From the NCBI GenBank assembly GCA_037355855.1, contig CM074760.1, positions 4,146,501 to 4,210,500 of the forward strand: a DNA stretch of 64,000 nt, written 5' to 3'. Within the stretch, counting starts at the first letter, position 1. Each line of letters starts with the position of its first letter. The notes under the pieces are model-generated. The model was given only the letters and a program-made list of their open reading frames with translations. It was not told the DNA's origin and made no database searches. Position numbers and translations under genes: made by a program. Positions 42,464 to 55,288 of this stretch are shown here, in pieces. This DNA comes from Pseudo-nitzschia pungens (lineage: Eukaryota; Bacillariophyta; Bacillariophyceae; Bacillariales; Bacillariaceae).

Positions 42464-42630
42464 AACAAGTAAACCTTGCTTGAGTAATAATACGGAGTAA
42501 TACAGTTCTATTGACCACACGATCATACAGAAACATTTGAAGTACAGAAATAAAACCAATAGTAATAAAGCAACCAGCGAAAGCCGCCTTCTGGCAAAGT
42601 ATCCGTCGTGGCCCATCTCAACAAATAGAC

Positions 42631-45600
42631 ATGGACGGCGTCGCCAACAATTCCGACGATAACGACGAGAGCGATGTTTCGACGTGCGGGGGAACGGTTT
42701 TGAGGTCAACCAATGGGAACAACAAGAACGATGGAAAGAGGAATCGACTCCGTCGTGAGATTGAATCCTTGCATCAAGAGATGGAAGTGACAGGTTACGC
42801 GAAGGGGAAACTTGGACATAGACAACGAAAGGTTCCTCGTGATGTTTCCAAAGTTCGAACTCAGAAACGAAAAATTTTAGAAAAACTTGACGACAAAGAA
42901 CGCGCAATTTTAGGGGAAGAGGACGAATCAGAAAATGACGATGTCGACGACGGAAAAACCAGGAAAAAACGCCTCCGGGGCTCGAGGGTGGCTGCCGAAG
43001 ACAGTGTTATCAGAGGAAGTCTGATCTTTCAAACTGCAACTGGAACTGCTTCAGGAGTCGAAGACGAAGAGGGCGGAGATGATGAAAGAGAAGACGAAGA
43101 AGATACAGATATCGAGAGCGAAGAACCATCGAAGAAAAAGAGAGACGACAACGATGATAGCTACGAACAGGTGGAACAATCTTCCAAAAAATTCCTCAAA
43201 ACTTCGAGGCACCGGAAAACGTCAAAAGCTAGCAGATCTGGTGGACCTAGTACAAAAAAGAGACGAAAGATGTACCGTTTGCGAAATTTTCAGTCCTTCA
43301 AGATGGCACAAAAACACGGAGATGCACTCGCCGCGCATGCAAGGGGACATCCAGGGTTAGCAATCGAACAGTTAAAGGAAGTGGCAAAAGGTGCTCCCTC
43401 AGCACCTCAAGTCTACTCTTCGCTGGGCATGGTCTACGAAGATATGCTGAAGGAGAGTAGAAAACGATACAGAAACGAGTTAGGATCATTTGAGAGTGCG
43501 AAACAATATCCTGAAGGGAGAGAAGCAAAAGTTGAAAGTTCTAGAGATTCAAAGGAAGGTTCGATTCCGGATCCTGCTTTGGCTGAACAACGTATTCTTG
43601 CAACGAAGGCATATGGTTCTCATCATGTTGCAGCCATCTTGTGTAAGAAGGACTTCACATTGTGGGTTCGAGCTGGTGATTCTGCCATTGATATCGCTGA
43701 CGTCCATGGTGAAGTCATGAAACTGCCAAATCTTTCTAAGAAGTTTTGCGAATATCATAGTACAGAAAGGAGACGATGGCAAGATGAAGCTCTGAGAGAC
43801 TTTATTGTTGCTGATAATTTGAAACCCCCAGGTATTGACGTGCCGGCGAAATTGGCTCTGATGCACATAGAGCTTGGAAACTTATCCGAGGCGCTGACCA
43901 TCCTTACAGACCTGAAAAATAGAGCTGGCCACGAATTCCAATGCAGCTACAAAGCTTGGATGCTGTACTCCGACCTCATGTTACGCTTGGGACATGAATG
44001 CATCCAATGGAACAAAGGTATACAAACGAACGACAACTACATGTTTAGACGGTGGTTACGGAAATTCTCGAAGATATTTGATTGGCAAGAACGACGACTC
44101 CAGGCATTATCTCTCGCATTCGAGGCAGCAGCTGGGACCGAAAATGCGAAAGATTTTCTTGACTGGATTCGAAATAGAATTATTGAAAAGACGAAGTGCG
44201 CGAAGGAAGACAAATTAAGGATGCGGTTATCGGAAAATACAAGTGGTTGTCAACCCTCATTGAATTCTGAGGCAGCTTTTGTTGGATTCACAGAGAAAGA
44301 AAACGAGGAGTCAGCTGAACCGAATGGATGTACCGAGAAAGGAGCTGAAGATTCGACAGAACACTCTTCGAAATCAACACAAGAACAAAATAATCTCGAA
44401 GATACCGTCAGGAAAAATTCCAAAACAATACGATCAGAAGATGAACAACGTCAAGATGACGATGGGACGGAACCACAACTTCTGAGAGAAAAAAAGTTGA
44501 TGCTACTGAACCAGTCACGAGAACTAGAAGCTTTTGACAAAACAACAGTTGAAATGTCTTTGGTCCCCGCTTCAGCAGCGGCCAAAGACAGGGAAGTTGC
44601 GAGAAGTGCTCTTTTGAAGGGACACGATACTGCACTTCGCAGACTGTTCAAAGAATATGGCGAAAAGGAAGTAGAAGTGTCTTCCAATGCGAAGGAAGAG
44701 GAGGAAAAAATAGTAGGGATGAGTACAGACCCTTTGCCTATGTCGGGATCAATCAGACGAGTATGTTCCATAGCCTCAGAACTCATGAAACATCTCCTCG
44801 GACTAGAATTATATGATGGCGCAAAGCTTGTTGGCGATGCTGTATCGTTTTACATGAAAGAAAGAGCCCGGCGCCATGATATCGCACTAGAAGCCAAAAG
44901 AAAAGCTGATGAATGGCAGCAGAAAATACTGGATTCTCCATTCTTTCTTGAGTCTTACGACGATGGCAATATTTCAAACGATGAGGTAGATTTACCATAC
45001 CTATCTGACGAAGAAACCCTTCTGAACGATATCGGAGATTCCCCACTGGTAGAATCCTTGCGCAAGGGAGCTCTAACACCAGAACTTCGTGTGCTTTACG
45101 GCCTAGCACTCATAGGTGAAGGGGGGCGTAATTTTATCGCAGCAAAATCTCTGGAGGCTATTGATGATTTGGAACAAGAAACTGAAGAGTGGTTTTCTGA
45201 GGATGAAAGTAGAAGCAAGCATGCAATCGAGCCCTTTTGGATTCTGTTTCGTAGAGCCATGACTGAAGAACTTCGTCGTACTGGAGCATATGCATTCATC
45301 GCAGATGTTCTTAGAAAGACAAACAAGGAGCATGAATGGGGTTTTCATTTTGCGACATTGTTTCGCCATCATCTAGAGAGCTTACACCAGAAGGGTTTGG
45401 TTGACAAACTATTAGGTTTGAGGGATAGCGTCACGCCAAATATGACATTCAAAAAGAATCAGCTGCTAAAGGTGATTCTAGAGGCTTGCAAATTTGAGAT
45501 GTACACTATTGATGATGTAAAAAACACCAAGCATGCTCTAAACAAAAAACCTTCGTTGACTAAGACAAAGCGAACGGAAATTGCACAGTCTGTCTTGGCC

Positions 45601-47730
45601 TCCATAGTAAAGATCGTTCCATTGGCATGGTCAATAGAAGGGAACGGAGTGCTACCCCCTATCTGTGTGGAGGTAAGTTTTCACACCTTTGGTATGGTTT
45701 GAAGTCTTCGTAGGTTTCTACTCAGCATTGCCACTATTTTCTAGATTGTTAAGGTTTTGGCGAAATGTATTCGCTGGATATCGACCATGGTGTTGGATGA
45801 ACTGCCATACTCAGTTCTGAAGATTCTAGTAGACCAATGCACAATAGCAGTGTCTTATCTTTGTGGTAATTCGATGTCAGAAGTAAACGATGTCGAAGAG
45901 AAAGATATGTCAATACTGGAAGAATCAGAAACTTTTCCTGTGAAATCATCGTGGCAGCCTACCGAATTCAGAATGCTTTCAATATGTACCTATAACTTCG
46001 CTGTTGCGTGCAACGTCTCATTGTTTTCTGGATGGGAAAACGAGGAATTTACGATGAAAGTGCTACGAAAAAGGCATGGCCAACTCAGGCATTTCGGAGT
46101 GCATATCGGAGATAAAAGACTCGCAGGTTGTCTTTCCGAAACGATTGAAAAAGAGTTGAATCGCCAATGGAAACTTTTGGCCCGAATGCAACCGACATAC
46201 CCCAAACTTGATTTTTCAGAAAAAATGAAAGCAGTGAAGCGATCAGAGTGGTTCCAGTCCGATACTAAAACACGAGAAGAAGCTCTTCGCCACGCTCCGA
46301 TTGCAAGCTATGCAGAAGAAGATGCGCTCCTGATCTTTTTGGGTTATGCAGCCATGTGTACCCATTTGTCACAGGCTGAAAATGATAAAAAGGTTTCAGC
46401 CAGAACTCAGCAACTGGCATTGAGTATTTTACTACCACTTGTAAGTGTTCATTTTAAATTCCATTTCGAAATTTCACATTGAAAACTGACTTTTTTTCCC
46501 ACGTTTCTCTTACGTTTGAATTTTTCGTTCGGGAAGTCTCAATTTTGTTTGGACGAGAATTTGTGGGATTCTGATATTGGGGAAGCCGCTACAACTTTAG
46601 CAAGTTATGAGGAATGGCAAATAATGGCAGGTAGAGCGCAGTACCAGCCCATTGCTGACCAGGAGGGCTTGCATCAGAAAAGGATACGCAAAAACGGTAA
46701 AAGAGAAAACGGTAAGAAAATGCTTTACGACAAGAAAGTTCAAGAATGGATTGAAGGGGCATTAAGTCCGACTTCGAAGGATTTCATTCAGATTCCAAAC
46801 ACAGAGCTGAAACAGTTATGGACGCGCTCAATTTCTTCAGACGAATGGCCCACGGGTGCTTCGTCGAAGGATACGAAGAACAAAATGGAAATTGTTCACA
46901 AAGCTACCTCCGATCTACGATCATGCTACACCTACGCCGCAGCAGAAAAAGCATGTTTGAATTTATCAGTCGCACTTCTCGAAATGGCAGCCGCTCCAGA
47001 TTGTCGTGATCCTTTCAATTGCTTACAGCAAGCTGCATTGTTTGCAAGTCAAGCCACCAAATCTGGGAATAGTGACACTGCGTACCGCGAAAGTCTTCCT
47101 GAGATGACAGAATGCAACCCGAGAGAGGCCTTGATTATCCTTGGCCGAGCTGATTGCCTGCAAGCAGTCTATTTTCCAAACGAAGCGGCGTATCTTTGCA
47201 GTTTCGTTGCTCGGGTATGTCGTCTGCACCGAGACTCGAAGGAAGTCAAATTAAAATGGAATGATCAATGGAAAGTAGTTGGAATATATGCTTACAATGT
47301 CAGTGTCATGATTCGGATAACTGTCAGTAATATTCTAAACCAGACGATGCAAAAAGCTTTCATGGCAGCTTGGGAAAGAGACGTTGTCGAGGAACTTGAG
47401 AGGGGACGCAGAGATGGTAGATCGTGGATAAACGCGCTATCAAGAAATGTGATTGAAACTGAACTTAGTACTAGTATCAAGTTTGATTCCCCGAGAGCTG
47501 AAAATGATAAGAATCGAGCGTTGAATGGCGAAGGACGACGGGAACTCATTAAACGACAAAATTTAGAACTGACTTCGCACGAAACTCAGGCTTTTCAACC
47601 GAACTACGACTCAAATGTCCAATTTGAACCTGAGGAACTGAATAAGAAGGTTATGCAACTACTGGGCACAGAAATCACTGAGGGCGACGAAGGCAAAAAA
47701 GTGAATGACGTTGTTGAATATTCAGTTTAG
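42631..47730 (+). CDS. TFIIIC TPR subunit (GTF3C3 / Tfc4-like)
   Basis: Predicted subunit of TFIIIC, the factor that binds internal promoters of tRNA genes and recruits TFIIIB for RNA polymerase III. Exons 42631-45672, 45745-46440 and 46537-47730 join in phase 0 at GTAAGT..AG introns (72 and 96 nt), giving 1643 residues. Residues 1-210 are acidic/basic and low complexity. From Met214 (MYRLRNFQSFKMAQKHGDAL) TPR-type repeats begin (GHPGLAIEQLKEVAKGAPSAPQVYSSLGMVYEDM), the signature start of this family, and further TPR-like helices run to about 500. A charged insert (about 540-660) separates a second helical part. The protein is much longer than the human subunit (about 890 residues). The second intron acceptor (AAG before TCTCAATTT) is the least certain boundary. 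It is convergent with flavodoxin. Confidence 0.8.
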
Positions 47731-47890
47731 TTGGAAAATTCAAGTCAAATATGACACATAATATACCAGAGACTCCATGATAGAAATGCCATGCATTCCT
47801 GCTTCAACTTTTGTGACGATTGCTGTACCGGTAAGGATTTTATCGCGAATAAAATTCAGGAACCTGTCGAGAAAATTATCTTCTGTAAAG
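47731..47890. other. Convergent 3' intergenic gap
   Basis: 160 bases between the stops of the TFIIIC subunit (+) and flavodoxin (-). Both 3' UTRs must share it. No separate feature is seen. Confidence 0.5.
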
Positions 47891-48893
47891 TTATGGTGAA
47901 ACTGCCTCTGGAGGGTCTGAAGTGTAGTAGCATGATCTGCCATCCATTGAGACAAACATTGTACTTTTCTTCTTCGCATTATAGTATGATTTGAATCCTG
48001 TATTTGTACTGTCACTTTGCTTGATGCTCTCATCTAGCATCTCCGAATATTCATCAATATCTTGGAAAACTTTTTCTACCTTGTCTCCAGCGGATTCTGG
48101 GAAAGAATCGGTTGGTGCCAGTGCTGATGACGATGACTCTTCCAAAAATCCCTCAGTTTTCAATTGTTCCACCCAATTCTGAACTCTTTCGCCGGTTAGC
48201 TCGTCCTGATTAACGGCATCGCACAACAGACCACAAAATTTGTCGCCACGAATGGATTTTGAGTCTTCGTGTTCGTAACCTGCTGTGCTAGTGTAACCAA
48301 ATAGCTTTGCACCTAAATTTTGAAATACATCGTGTAATTCACCCGTCGCATCGGCGAAATTTTCAGCGTATGAACATTGATCACCAAGACCAAATACGGC
48401 CACATGCTTCCCATCGATACTCAATTCTGACATAGAAGTGTAGTATATCTCGTCCCATCCAGTACCTGATCGCTCTGTGTCTGCACCTGTATTCCAGGTT
48501 GGCGTTCCTACAATTTGAGATTTCCATTATGGTTAGCGAAAATCACACTGGTTTTCGTTTTCACAGCAAGGATGAAAGAGATATAGGCATCAGACTTTTC
48601 GTCTCTCTTTTCTTACCGCAAATAATGGCATCATACTTTTCAAAATTATCCTTGACAGAGCCATCCAATGTGTCCACATCAAAGGGACCTTCAGCATCGT
48701 CACCGAAAGCCTCTTTTATTTTGTCAGCCACTTCTTCTGTTGAACCTGTACTTGTCCCGTAGAATATTCCGACCCTTGCCATGTCAAGGGAAAGAATCGA
48801 AGACGGATAACAGTTCCGCGGAGCGACGAATGCGTCGACGAGAGAGGCTGTAGCAGTAAGGAACAGGACGATAATATTCATTTCGATTCGCAT
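47891..48893 (-). CDS. Flavodoxin, plastid-targeted
   Basis: FMN electron carrier that can replace ferredoxin in photosynthetic electron transfer; in diatoms it is commonly induced by iron limitation. Exons 48893-48617 and 48507-47891 join through a 109-nt GT-AG intron to 297 residues. Residues 1-20 form a hydrophobic signal peptide, followed by DAFVAP (20-25), the diatom plastid cleavage motif. The mature part starts MARVGIFYGTSTGSTEEVADKI with the FMN-phosphate loop GTSTGST (46-52). TPTWNTG and FGLGDQCSYAENFADATG are the other flavin-binding segments, with the long-chain insert. An acidic segment of about 50 residues (FLEESSSSALAP..DESIKQSDSTN) precedes the C-terminal MFVSMDGRSCYYTSD. It is convergent with the TFIIIC gene and divergent from beta-mannosidase. 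Confidence 0.93.
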
Positions 48894-50108
48894 TGTCGAT
48901 GCTGTTTGTAATTTCTAATATTGCAAGAAAAAAATTCGCCTTCGTTTGATTGTGAGATAACAAGTAAGACTTATTATCCGATCGTAGAGATGCCGTCTAA
49001 ATTATTGCAGAACGGAGAAGAATCGAAATTAGCAATCAAAAAGTAAAGGATGAAACGAATGAAATCGATCGATGGTTGTAGAGCCTGGATCTTTTTTTTT
49101 TTCAATCAATTTTTTTAATTACTGTACTTCGTAAAAAAGAGCCACACTGAGCGAATTTCTCGCTTTTGGCGAACGCCATTCTCCTACTGGTACTGGTCCC
49201 TTGCACGGGTAAGGATTACCAGTATGTATTCACTTCCCGCTTACCAGGGTGACGACGGTCAAACGGGATGCTCCACAATGCAAATGCATGTTTGCTTGCC
49301 GTACTGTACCAGAAAGGTTAGTGTAGGATTACTAATACTTCGTAATACGGTACAGTACTTCGTAAGATTTTAAGTGCTCTGTTCAAAAAACAATACTACC
49401 GTACAAATACCGTAGTTCCGGTACGTAGAACGTCAAACTGTAATCAAAATGCAAAAAACTCCGAAACTACAAACTACAAACTCCAGTAGGAACAGATGGT
49501 TTCCATCAAGCAGGGATGTCTTTCACGACCTTCCCCAGATGGAGAAAGCACGACAAATGCGAGGTGCGTACGAAGATGGTACAAGGTACATACCGTACGA
49601 CGTACTGACTTGAAAAAATCTCATGACACCGTACCATACACAGTGTACCATACCGTACATAGTACATGAGCTGTTGCAAAAGAATACTCCGGGTATTTTA
49701 ATAAAATTACCGGGAATCCATGATGACTGTCAAACTGTCAAAGTGCTGTCAAAGCATAATACGAGTAAGTTATTAGTGTACTTCGTACCGGTAGTACGGT
49801 GTCGGTACGGTAAATCTTGTTTTGATTTTAAAAAATACCGGTACCGTACGATACACGTACCAGGTGCCCGGTAACCTCACGTACCTACCTGTATGAAAAA
49901 TATCCGTTCCATTGTTGCGACGGCAAGCTAAGGTTTATCACCTGTACTCGCACCCTATTCCATACCGTAGTTGTATTCCGCATTCCACATCACAAGAACT
50001 CATTCACAGTTCGTATCACTTGTGCTGTTTTCGACAACAATGAGATAACTGTGATTAATGAAACACAAAGAACTTTGAACGAACTTTGTAGAGAGATCCG
50101 TTCAAGCA
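48894..50108. other. Divergent intergenic region, motif-rich
   Basis: 1.2 kb between flavodoxin (-) and beta-mannosidase (+), presumably holding both promoters. It is AT-rich with many copies of TACTTCGTA and CCGTAC/GTACGG words (about 49120-49880). No ORF with coding character was found. Confidence 0.5.
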
Positions 50109-53100
50109 ATGTTGGTCTCCAGAAGGAAAGTGATCTCGGTTGCCTTCGCGGCAATCCACTTCTTCTCGAGTAGTAACGCTTCCTCTACAACTACATCGAA
50201 TATTCTTTCGGACTACATGATCCCCTTGGCCGAAGACAATTGGATTCTGAGGAGCGGTGATCTAGCGTTTTCAAACCTCACAGCTCGAGTTCCTGGAGAT
50301 CTCTTGAGTGATTTGATGGCAAATCATCTGATCAATGATCCCTATGTAGATCGAAACTTTTTGACTCAACGAGGCATATGGACTGGTGAGAGTGATGCCG
50401 ACTACGCGAAAACCGATTGCGGTGGAAGTCCGAAGGAAAGGTGTTTTCGGCGAAAGAGGACTTGGATCTACTCCACAACTTTCGAGTTGCCGGCACACGT
50501 TTCAGAGGAAGTGTCATGGAAACTAGTTTTGGAAGGAATAAAAATGGGAGCCGATGTATACGTAAACAACATCCACGTTGGACAGGTAGTTGATCAATTC
50601 TTGAGGTATGAGTTTGATATTGAATACTGCATTTTAGAGAAAGGGGTGTTCATTGATAATGGCAGTGAACACAAGTTGACAGTTTCGTTTGATCCGTCGA
50701 TTCGAGTGAACGGGCGATTTTCGGGTGAGTAGAAATTGAACCCCTTTTTGCATTTCAGACGCGAAGTGACCCTATGAAAGAATTCTACTGATGACAAACC
50801 CAGAGTTTGACTAAGCGATTCATTACACTTTCTCTTGCGTAAACGTAGCATGTTCAGGGGGCTGGGATTGGAGCCCGTACACCAAAGTTAGGGATGTTCA
50901 GAATTTCCGAACTTTCACCCTCGGAATATTCAAACCGGTATACATAATTGGGATCGGGATTCAGCGTTTCTACGTCTCTCACGTCGTTCCAAAAGTGTAC
51001 TATTTAGGGAAGTATCCCACTACGCCATTGACTAATGCTGAAGGTGATTTTCGTGTCACGATTGACATACACCTTGGATTTGTCGGTGGCGAATCCTACA
51101 ATTCCGTCAGAGATTCTTCAATAACTGTAATGGCAGACTTCGCTGAGCAAGGCGAGACGACTATTCCAATATCTGTCCCAAAGTCTGAGGATAAAGATGA
51201 ACTTTCAAATGTTGTCAGTATAGATTTGCTAGTATTGAAAGAATCGGTAGATTTGTGGTGGCCAAATGGTATGGGAAAACAACCTCTTTACAACGTGTAT
51301 GTAGGAACAAGTTCTATTCACAATATATGGATCAAGAAAAGGATCGGATTTCGCACTGCTGCGCTCGTTACTAGCAAGGAAAGCAATAACTTTGATCTAA
51401 CGAATGCCTATCAAAAAGATGATGAAGGTAGTGGGCAGTTTGGGATGTATTTTCGGATCAACGGAGCGGTTGTTATGGCCCGCGGTGCGAATTTTATTCC
51501 AATGGATCAACTTGAAGGCCGCTTATCAAATAACGCATATAAAATTGCCGTTCAGTCTGCGTCAAAGGCAAACATGAATATGATACGAGTCTGGGGAGGA
51601 GGCATGGTACCACTTGACGCATTTTATGACGCTTGTGATGAAGAAGGCATTCTCATCTACCACGACATGATGTTTGTAGAGGAGGATGGCCATCGGCCTT
51701 CAAAAACAAATACTATATCCAAAGAGGTACGGCACTTAGTACGATCCCTTGCTTCTCATCCAAGCCTCCTTGTTTGGAATGGCTGCAATGAGTGTGAAGT
51801 AGTAATGGGGACGCCTACCGAGATTTATGCAAGTTTCGTCATGGAGATAGTTTCAGAGGAGGATGATACAAGACCAATCTGGCCTAGTAGTCCCTCTAAA
51901 CATGGTTGGAAAACAGGTAAGTCCTTACCGCAAATGTTCATATTGTGATCCTTGACATCGCACCACTATTCTTCTCTCCCGAGTCTCATAATGGTTAAAA
52001 AAGGCGTGAGGCGTCTCGATAGTCGCCCTCTTTCGACCAATAGAAACTTGACTACATGGGATCCGAATGCATTCTCAACATATCTAGAATCACACGGTCC
52101 TTACATGCGGTCTTTTTCAAATTCATACCCCGGAGTAAACGGAATAGATGTAAACTTTCCTTATCGGAATACTCCTCCGAAATTGAGAGAAGTTGATGTT
52201 GGCCATAAGTACCCAAATCAATTTGTCTCGGAGTTTGGATCTTCCACAATGTCGTCGTTTGAAAGCATGACAGCAACAATTAGTAGTGAGCACTGGAGTC
52301 TTCACGGTGGCAGTGATCCGGATGATTGCTTCAACAATTATGGAAATGAAAATACATGCAATGGTACAAATGTTATGGCAGAAAGAGTAAGGCCATGTGC
52401 TCGTTCGTTCTTTGTTCGACTTCTTTTGAAAAATGTCTTTTATTGCTGATTTGTTCACAGCATCAACAAATTCAATTATTTTTTCTTCGCAATCATTCCA
52501 TTCCGAAAAGAACTATCCTTGTGACTCCCATATTAAAGCATATTTCGGATTAGACGAGGAGGAGTTGTCAGCGGTCGGCAAGTTTGCATTTCGTAAACAA
52601 CTATACATGTGCCTACTTTCTCAAACAATGTGGATGAAGGGAGAAATCGAGACAAGAAGGAGCAGAAATTATTTAGGTACGGCATTATAATTCTCCTTGA
52701 CCGAGATGGTACTACTCTTTTTGTAACTCTGACCCACTTTTTACAGGCTTGCTGATATGGCAACTGAACGAAGTATGGCCCACAGGTGGGTGGGGACTAA
52801 TAGAATATGGGAGGAGGAGCAAAAATGGATCACAAATATTTGGTGGAAGATGGAAGGTACGTTTCCACCTTGTTTTTTCTAGATGTCTCTAAAAAGGAAA
52901 GCCAAGAAAATAAAATGAAAACTGAAACAACTCATACAACTTAGCCTCTGATGCATCTTCTCAAGTCTTCACTTTTCGCCGATCAAATCGCAGCATGTGG
53001 TGAAGGGGACTTGTGCTACGTAAGGAATGACCACTTTCGAAGTGTGGAGTTCAGTGTGATTTTTGAAGCTTGGGACATCGAACACCCAGCTCCGATAAGG

Positions 53101-53649
53101 TCCTTTACACACAGAAATGAACTGGATGCAGGTTCAATAGTTTGGTTTCAGCTACCAAAGAACTTCACTTCGGATACTCAAGTTGTTCTACTGGAATTGA
53201 AAGTTCAAGGCGATTTTGATGTCGCACCTAATTCTAGGAGTTCAGAAACTGTTTATCTCAAAGATGTACCCAGAAACATCAAAGGACTTCGTAGCCCAGT
53301 GACTATCGAAGTCCTCGACATTCACCAAACCGAAAATGGAGATGCTGAGTTGATTCTTACGAGCGACAGACTAGCTTTATTCGTAGTCCTCACTACAAGG
53401 GCCGAGGGAGTTTTTTCTGACAATTCTTTTTCGTTACGTCCGTTCGAAAATAAAGTAAGTTTAAGACTTCTTCCTTTTACTGTCTTGCGTACCTTTTCAA
53501 CGTCCCTCAAATTCAAGCTTGCGTTCATAGATCGTCACATTTCAGCCACTCGCAAATGGGGGAGTGGTGGACGCACAATTCCTGAAAACAACTTTAAGAA
53601 TAGAGCATTTGGGTTTTTACATGGTTTCAGGGGTGAGGGGTTCTCTTAG
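50109..53649 (+). CDS. Beta-mannosidase, glycoside hydrolase family 2
   Basis: Removes terminal beta-linked mannose from oligosaccharides such as N-glycan fragments or mannans; likely secretory or vacuolar. Six exons: 50109-50724, 50849-51916, 52004-52386, 52511-52676, 52747-52856, 52945-53649 (1015 residues, phases consistent). The N-terminus has a hydrophobic signal (VISVAFAAIHFFSSSNASS). The family start W..RVPGDLLSDLMANHLINDPYVDRN follows, then CSGGWDWSPYTK. The acid/base Glu is in LLVWNGCNECEV (about residue 520) and the nucleophile Glu in NQFVSEFGSS (about 638). LIWQLNEVWPTGGWGLIEYG is also diagnostic. The acceptor at 52510 was chosen because it alone keeps phase and homology. The last exon ends by frame; a further 3' intron near 53630 cannot be excluded. 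Confidence 0.9.
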
Positions 53650-55288
53650 CGAGAAATAGAGTTGAGTTTCACTTCATGTTGCAGAAATTCCGAAGTTTCA
53701 TGTTTTCGACAGTCTGTATTGTGAGTGACTGGCATTCCAAACGACCGTCGATGGATCCAGATCACAAATTTCTGGTAGACTGGACCTTCGCAACATATGG
53801 AACGGAAAATGTGAGAGAAGCTACCCGATCACAGAAAGGTAAAGTGGCGAAAACAGCTAACTCACTGATAGGATGGCATTTTTCTCGACAGGATTTGTGT
53901 TGAGGATAACTTTGTGTATACATCCTCGATAGTGTCGATAGACTGTAGTTTTGGCACAGTGCAAGAGTTGAGGGCTGCATACCAAAATGGGATAGCTAGG
54001 AAAATGAATAAAGCGGTCACAGGTAAATGAAGTGCATACTCTCTTTTTGGATTGTAATACAAACCCCTGAGTTGATGATAATTTTAAAATTATCGTTCAT
54101 AGGAAAAAAAGAATATTATTGTAAGAAATGAACCGAAACCAAGATCTACAGCATAAGGAAAATATGTCATGCCGTTCTCTTACGCGGGACTTTCAGCTTC
54201 ATCTCCTGCAATCGTCAACCAAAGGAAATATGCGAGACCCACTGGAAAAAGAAACAAGTGACACGAAAAACTACACTTTTCCAAAGGCGACGACGCCAGG
54301 GTTTCCGAAAGAGCTCGTTCCGTTGTTATCCGTTTGGTTTCGATCATTTGCTGAAAATAACAGTTTATTCCTGCTCTTGGACTGTGCAGTTTTTCATCAG
54401 ACACTCATTTTGATCATTACTATTGTTCTTGTACCGTACGAAGTATTTTGCAGTGTTTACCATCTACGAAGTACATGTACCGGGATCGACAACGATGCGT
54501 ACGAGTACACAGATTTTGTACTTATTTTAGATACTGGCAGGGGTCATAACATCACGTGCTTTTTTAAAAAATTAATTACTTCGTATTTTGAAGTACGAGT
54601 AAGGTTAACCTTACACAAAAATAGCTTTACAGTAATTTTAATTTACCGAATGAAGTAAGTCTTACGAAGTAAGGTTTACGGTACGGTACTTCGTAATTTC
54701 AATCACGCATCGAATCTGAAACGCTCTTTTAGTTTTCCGGAGCCTCCATCTTTCTTTTTTTGAGATTGAAAAACTCTTAATACATACAGTAAGGTTTTAA
54801 GACCTTATCGCGCGTTGCGCGCGTTTTTCTATTTCGGACCACTCCTTAACCTTACGCGCAATCGTTAATGTAGACATAGACGTAGGCTTACAGTAACTTA
54901 TCGTACTTAGTACGAAGTAAGGTAGCGTAGTGAGAATGAATTTGTTCCACCTAAAAAAAACAATGCTTTCAAATGCCCGCCTCGCAGCTCTTTCTCGGAC
55001 CAACTCATGGTTTTTTCTCTCGTCAACAAAAAAATTTACCCCAATCACTTCACGTACCGTAATGGTGGTCCTAAAGTAACGTTACGGTAAAGTTTAGTCG
55101 GTACAGAAAAACTGAAACAAATCTACGAAAGCAGACCATAATCCATTCCATTCATTGTCTGGTATTCATTGTGCTTCGGACATCTTTCATCCATCAGTAC
55201 GGACAGATCTCCATACTCGGTTTAACTTTACCCAAATTTCAAGTTGCTTCGACGCACGGTTCGACCTCTATAAAAACATTTTTTAATC
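53650..55288. other. Intergenic region with motif repeats and unsupported ORFs
   Basis: 1.6 kb between beta-mannosidase and CCT5. An open frame at 54128-54658 (+, 176 codons) lacks recognisable domains and overlaps motif-rich DNA, so it is not called a gene. TACGAAGTA/TACTTCGTA words cluster at 54440-54920. CAGGGGTCATAA at 54538-54549 equals the tip of the hAT-like element at 59294. CTATAAAAA at 55267 precedes the CCT5 start by about 20 bases. Confidence 0.5.

Noticed and set aside
47740..48033. 97-codon minus ORF overlapping the flavodoxin 3' end
   Set aside because: Alternative frame of the flavodoxin C-terminus; flavodoxin's own frame ends with a family-like motif.
52461..52510. Beta-mannosidase acceptor at 52460 (TTCACAG)
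   Set aside because: A better-looking acceptor, but it breaks the reading phase with the donor at 52386; the AG at 52510 keeps phase and the aligned sequence.
53676..53903. 75-codon ORF after beta-mannosidase as an extra exon
   Set aside because: Does not extend the family C-terminus in any phase tried; the last exon already closes with a plausible end.
54128..54658. 176-codon ORF upstream of CCT5
   Set aside because: No recognisable domain, overlaps intergenic motif clusters and a transposon tip, and has no splice or homology support.
55258..55275. B-box-like GGTTCGACCTC and TATA-like CTATAAAAA upstream of CCT5
   Set aside because: No A-box or tRNA fold; the TATA-like word is only about 20 bases before the ATG, too close for a normal start unless the transcript is almost leaderless.
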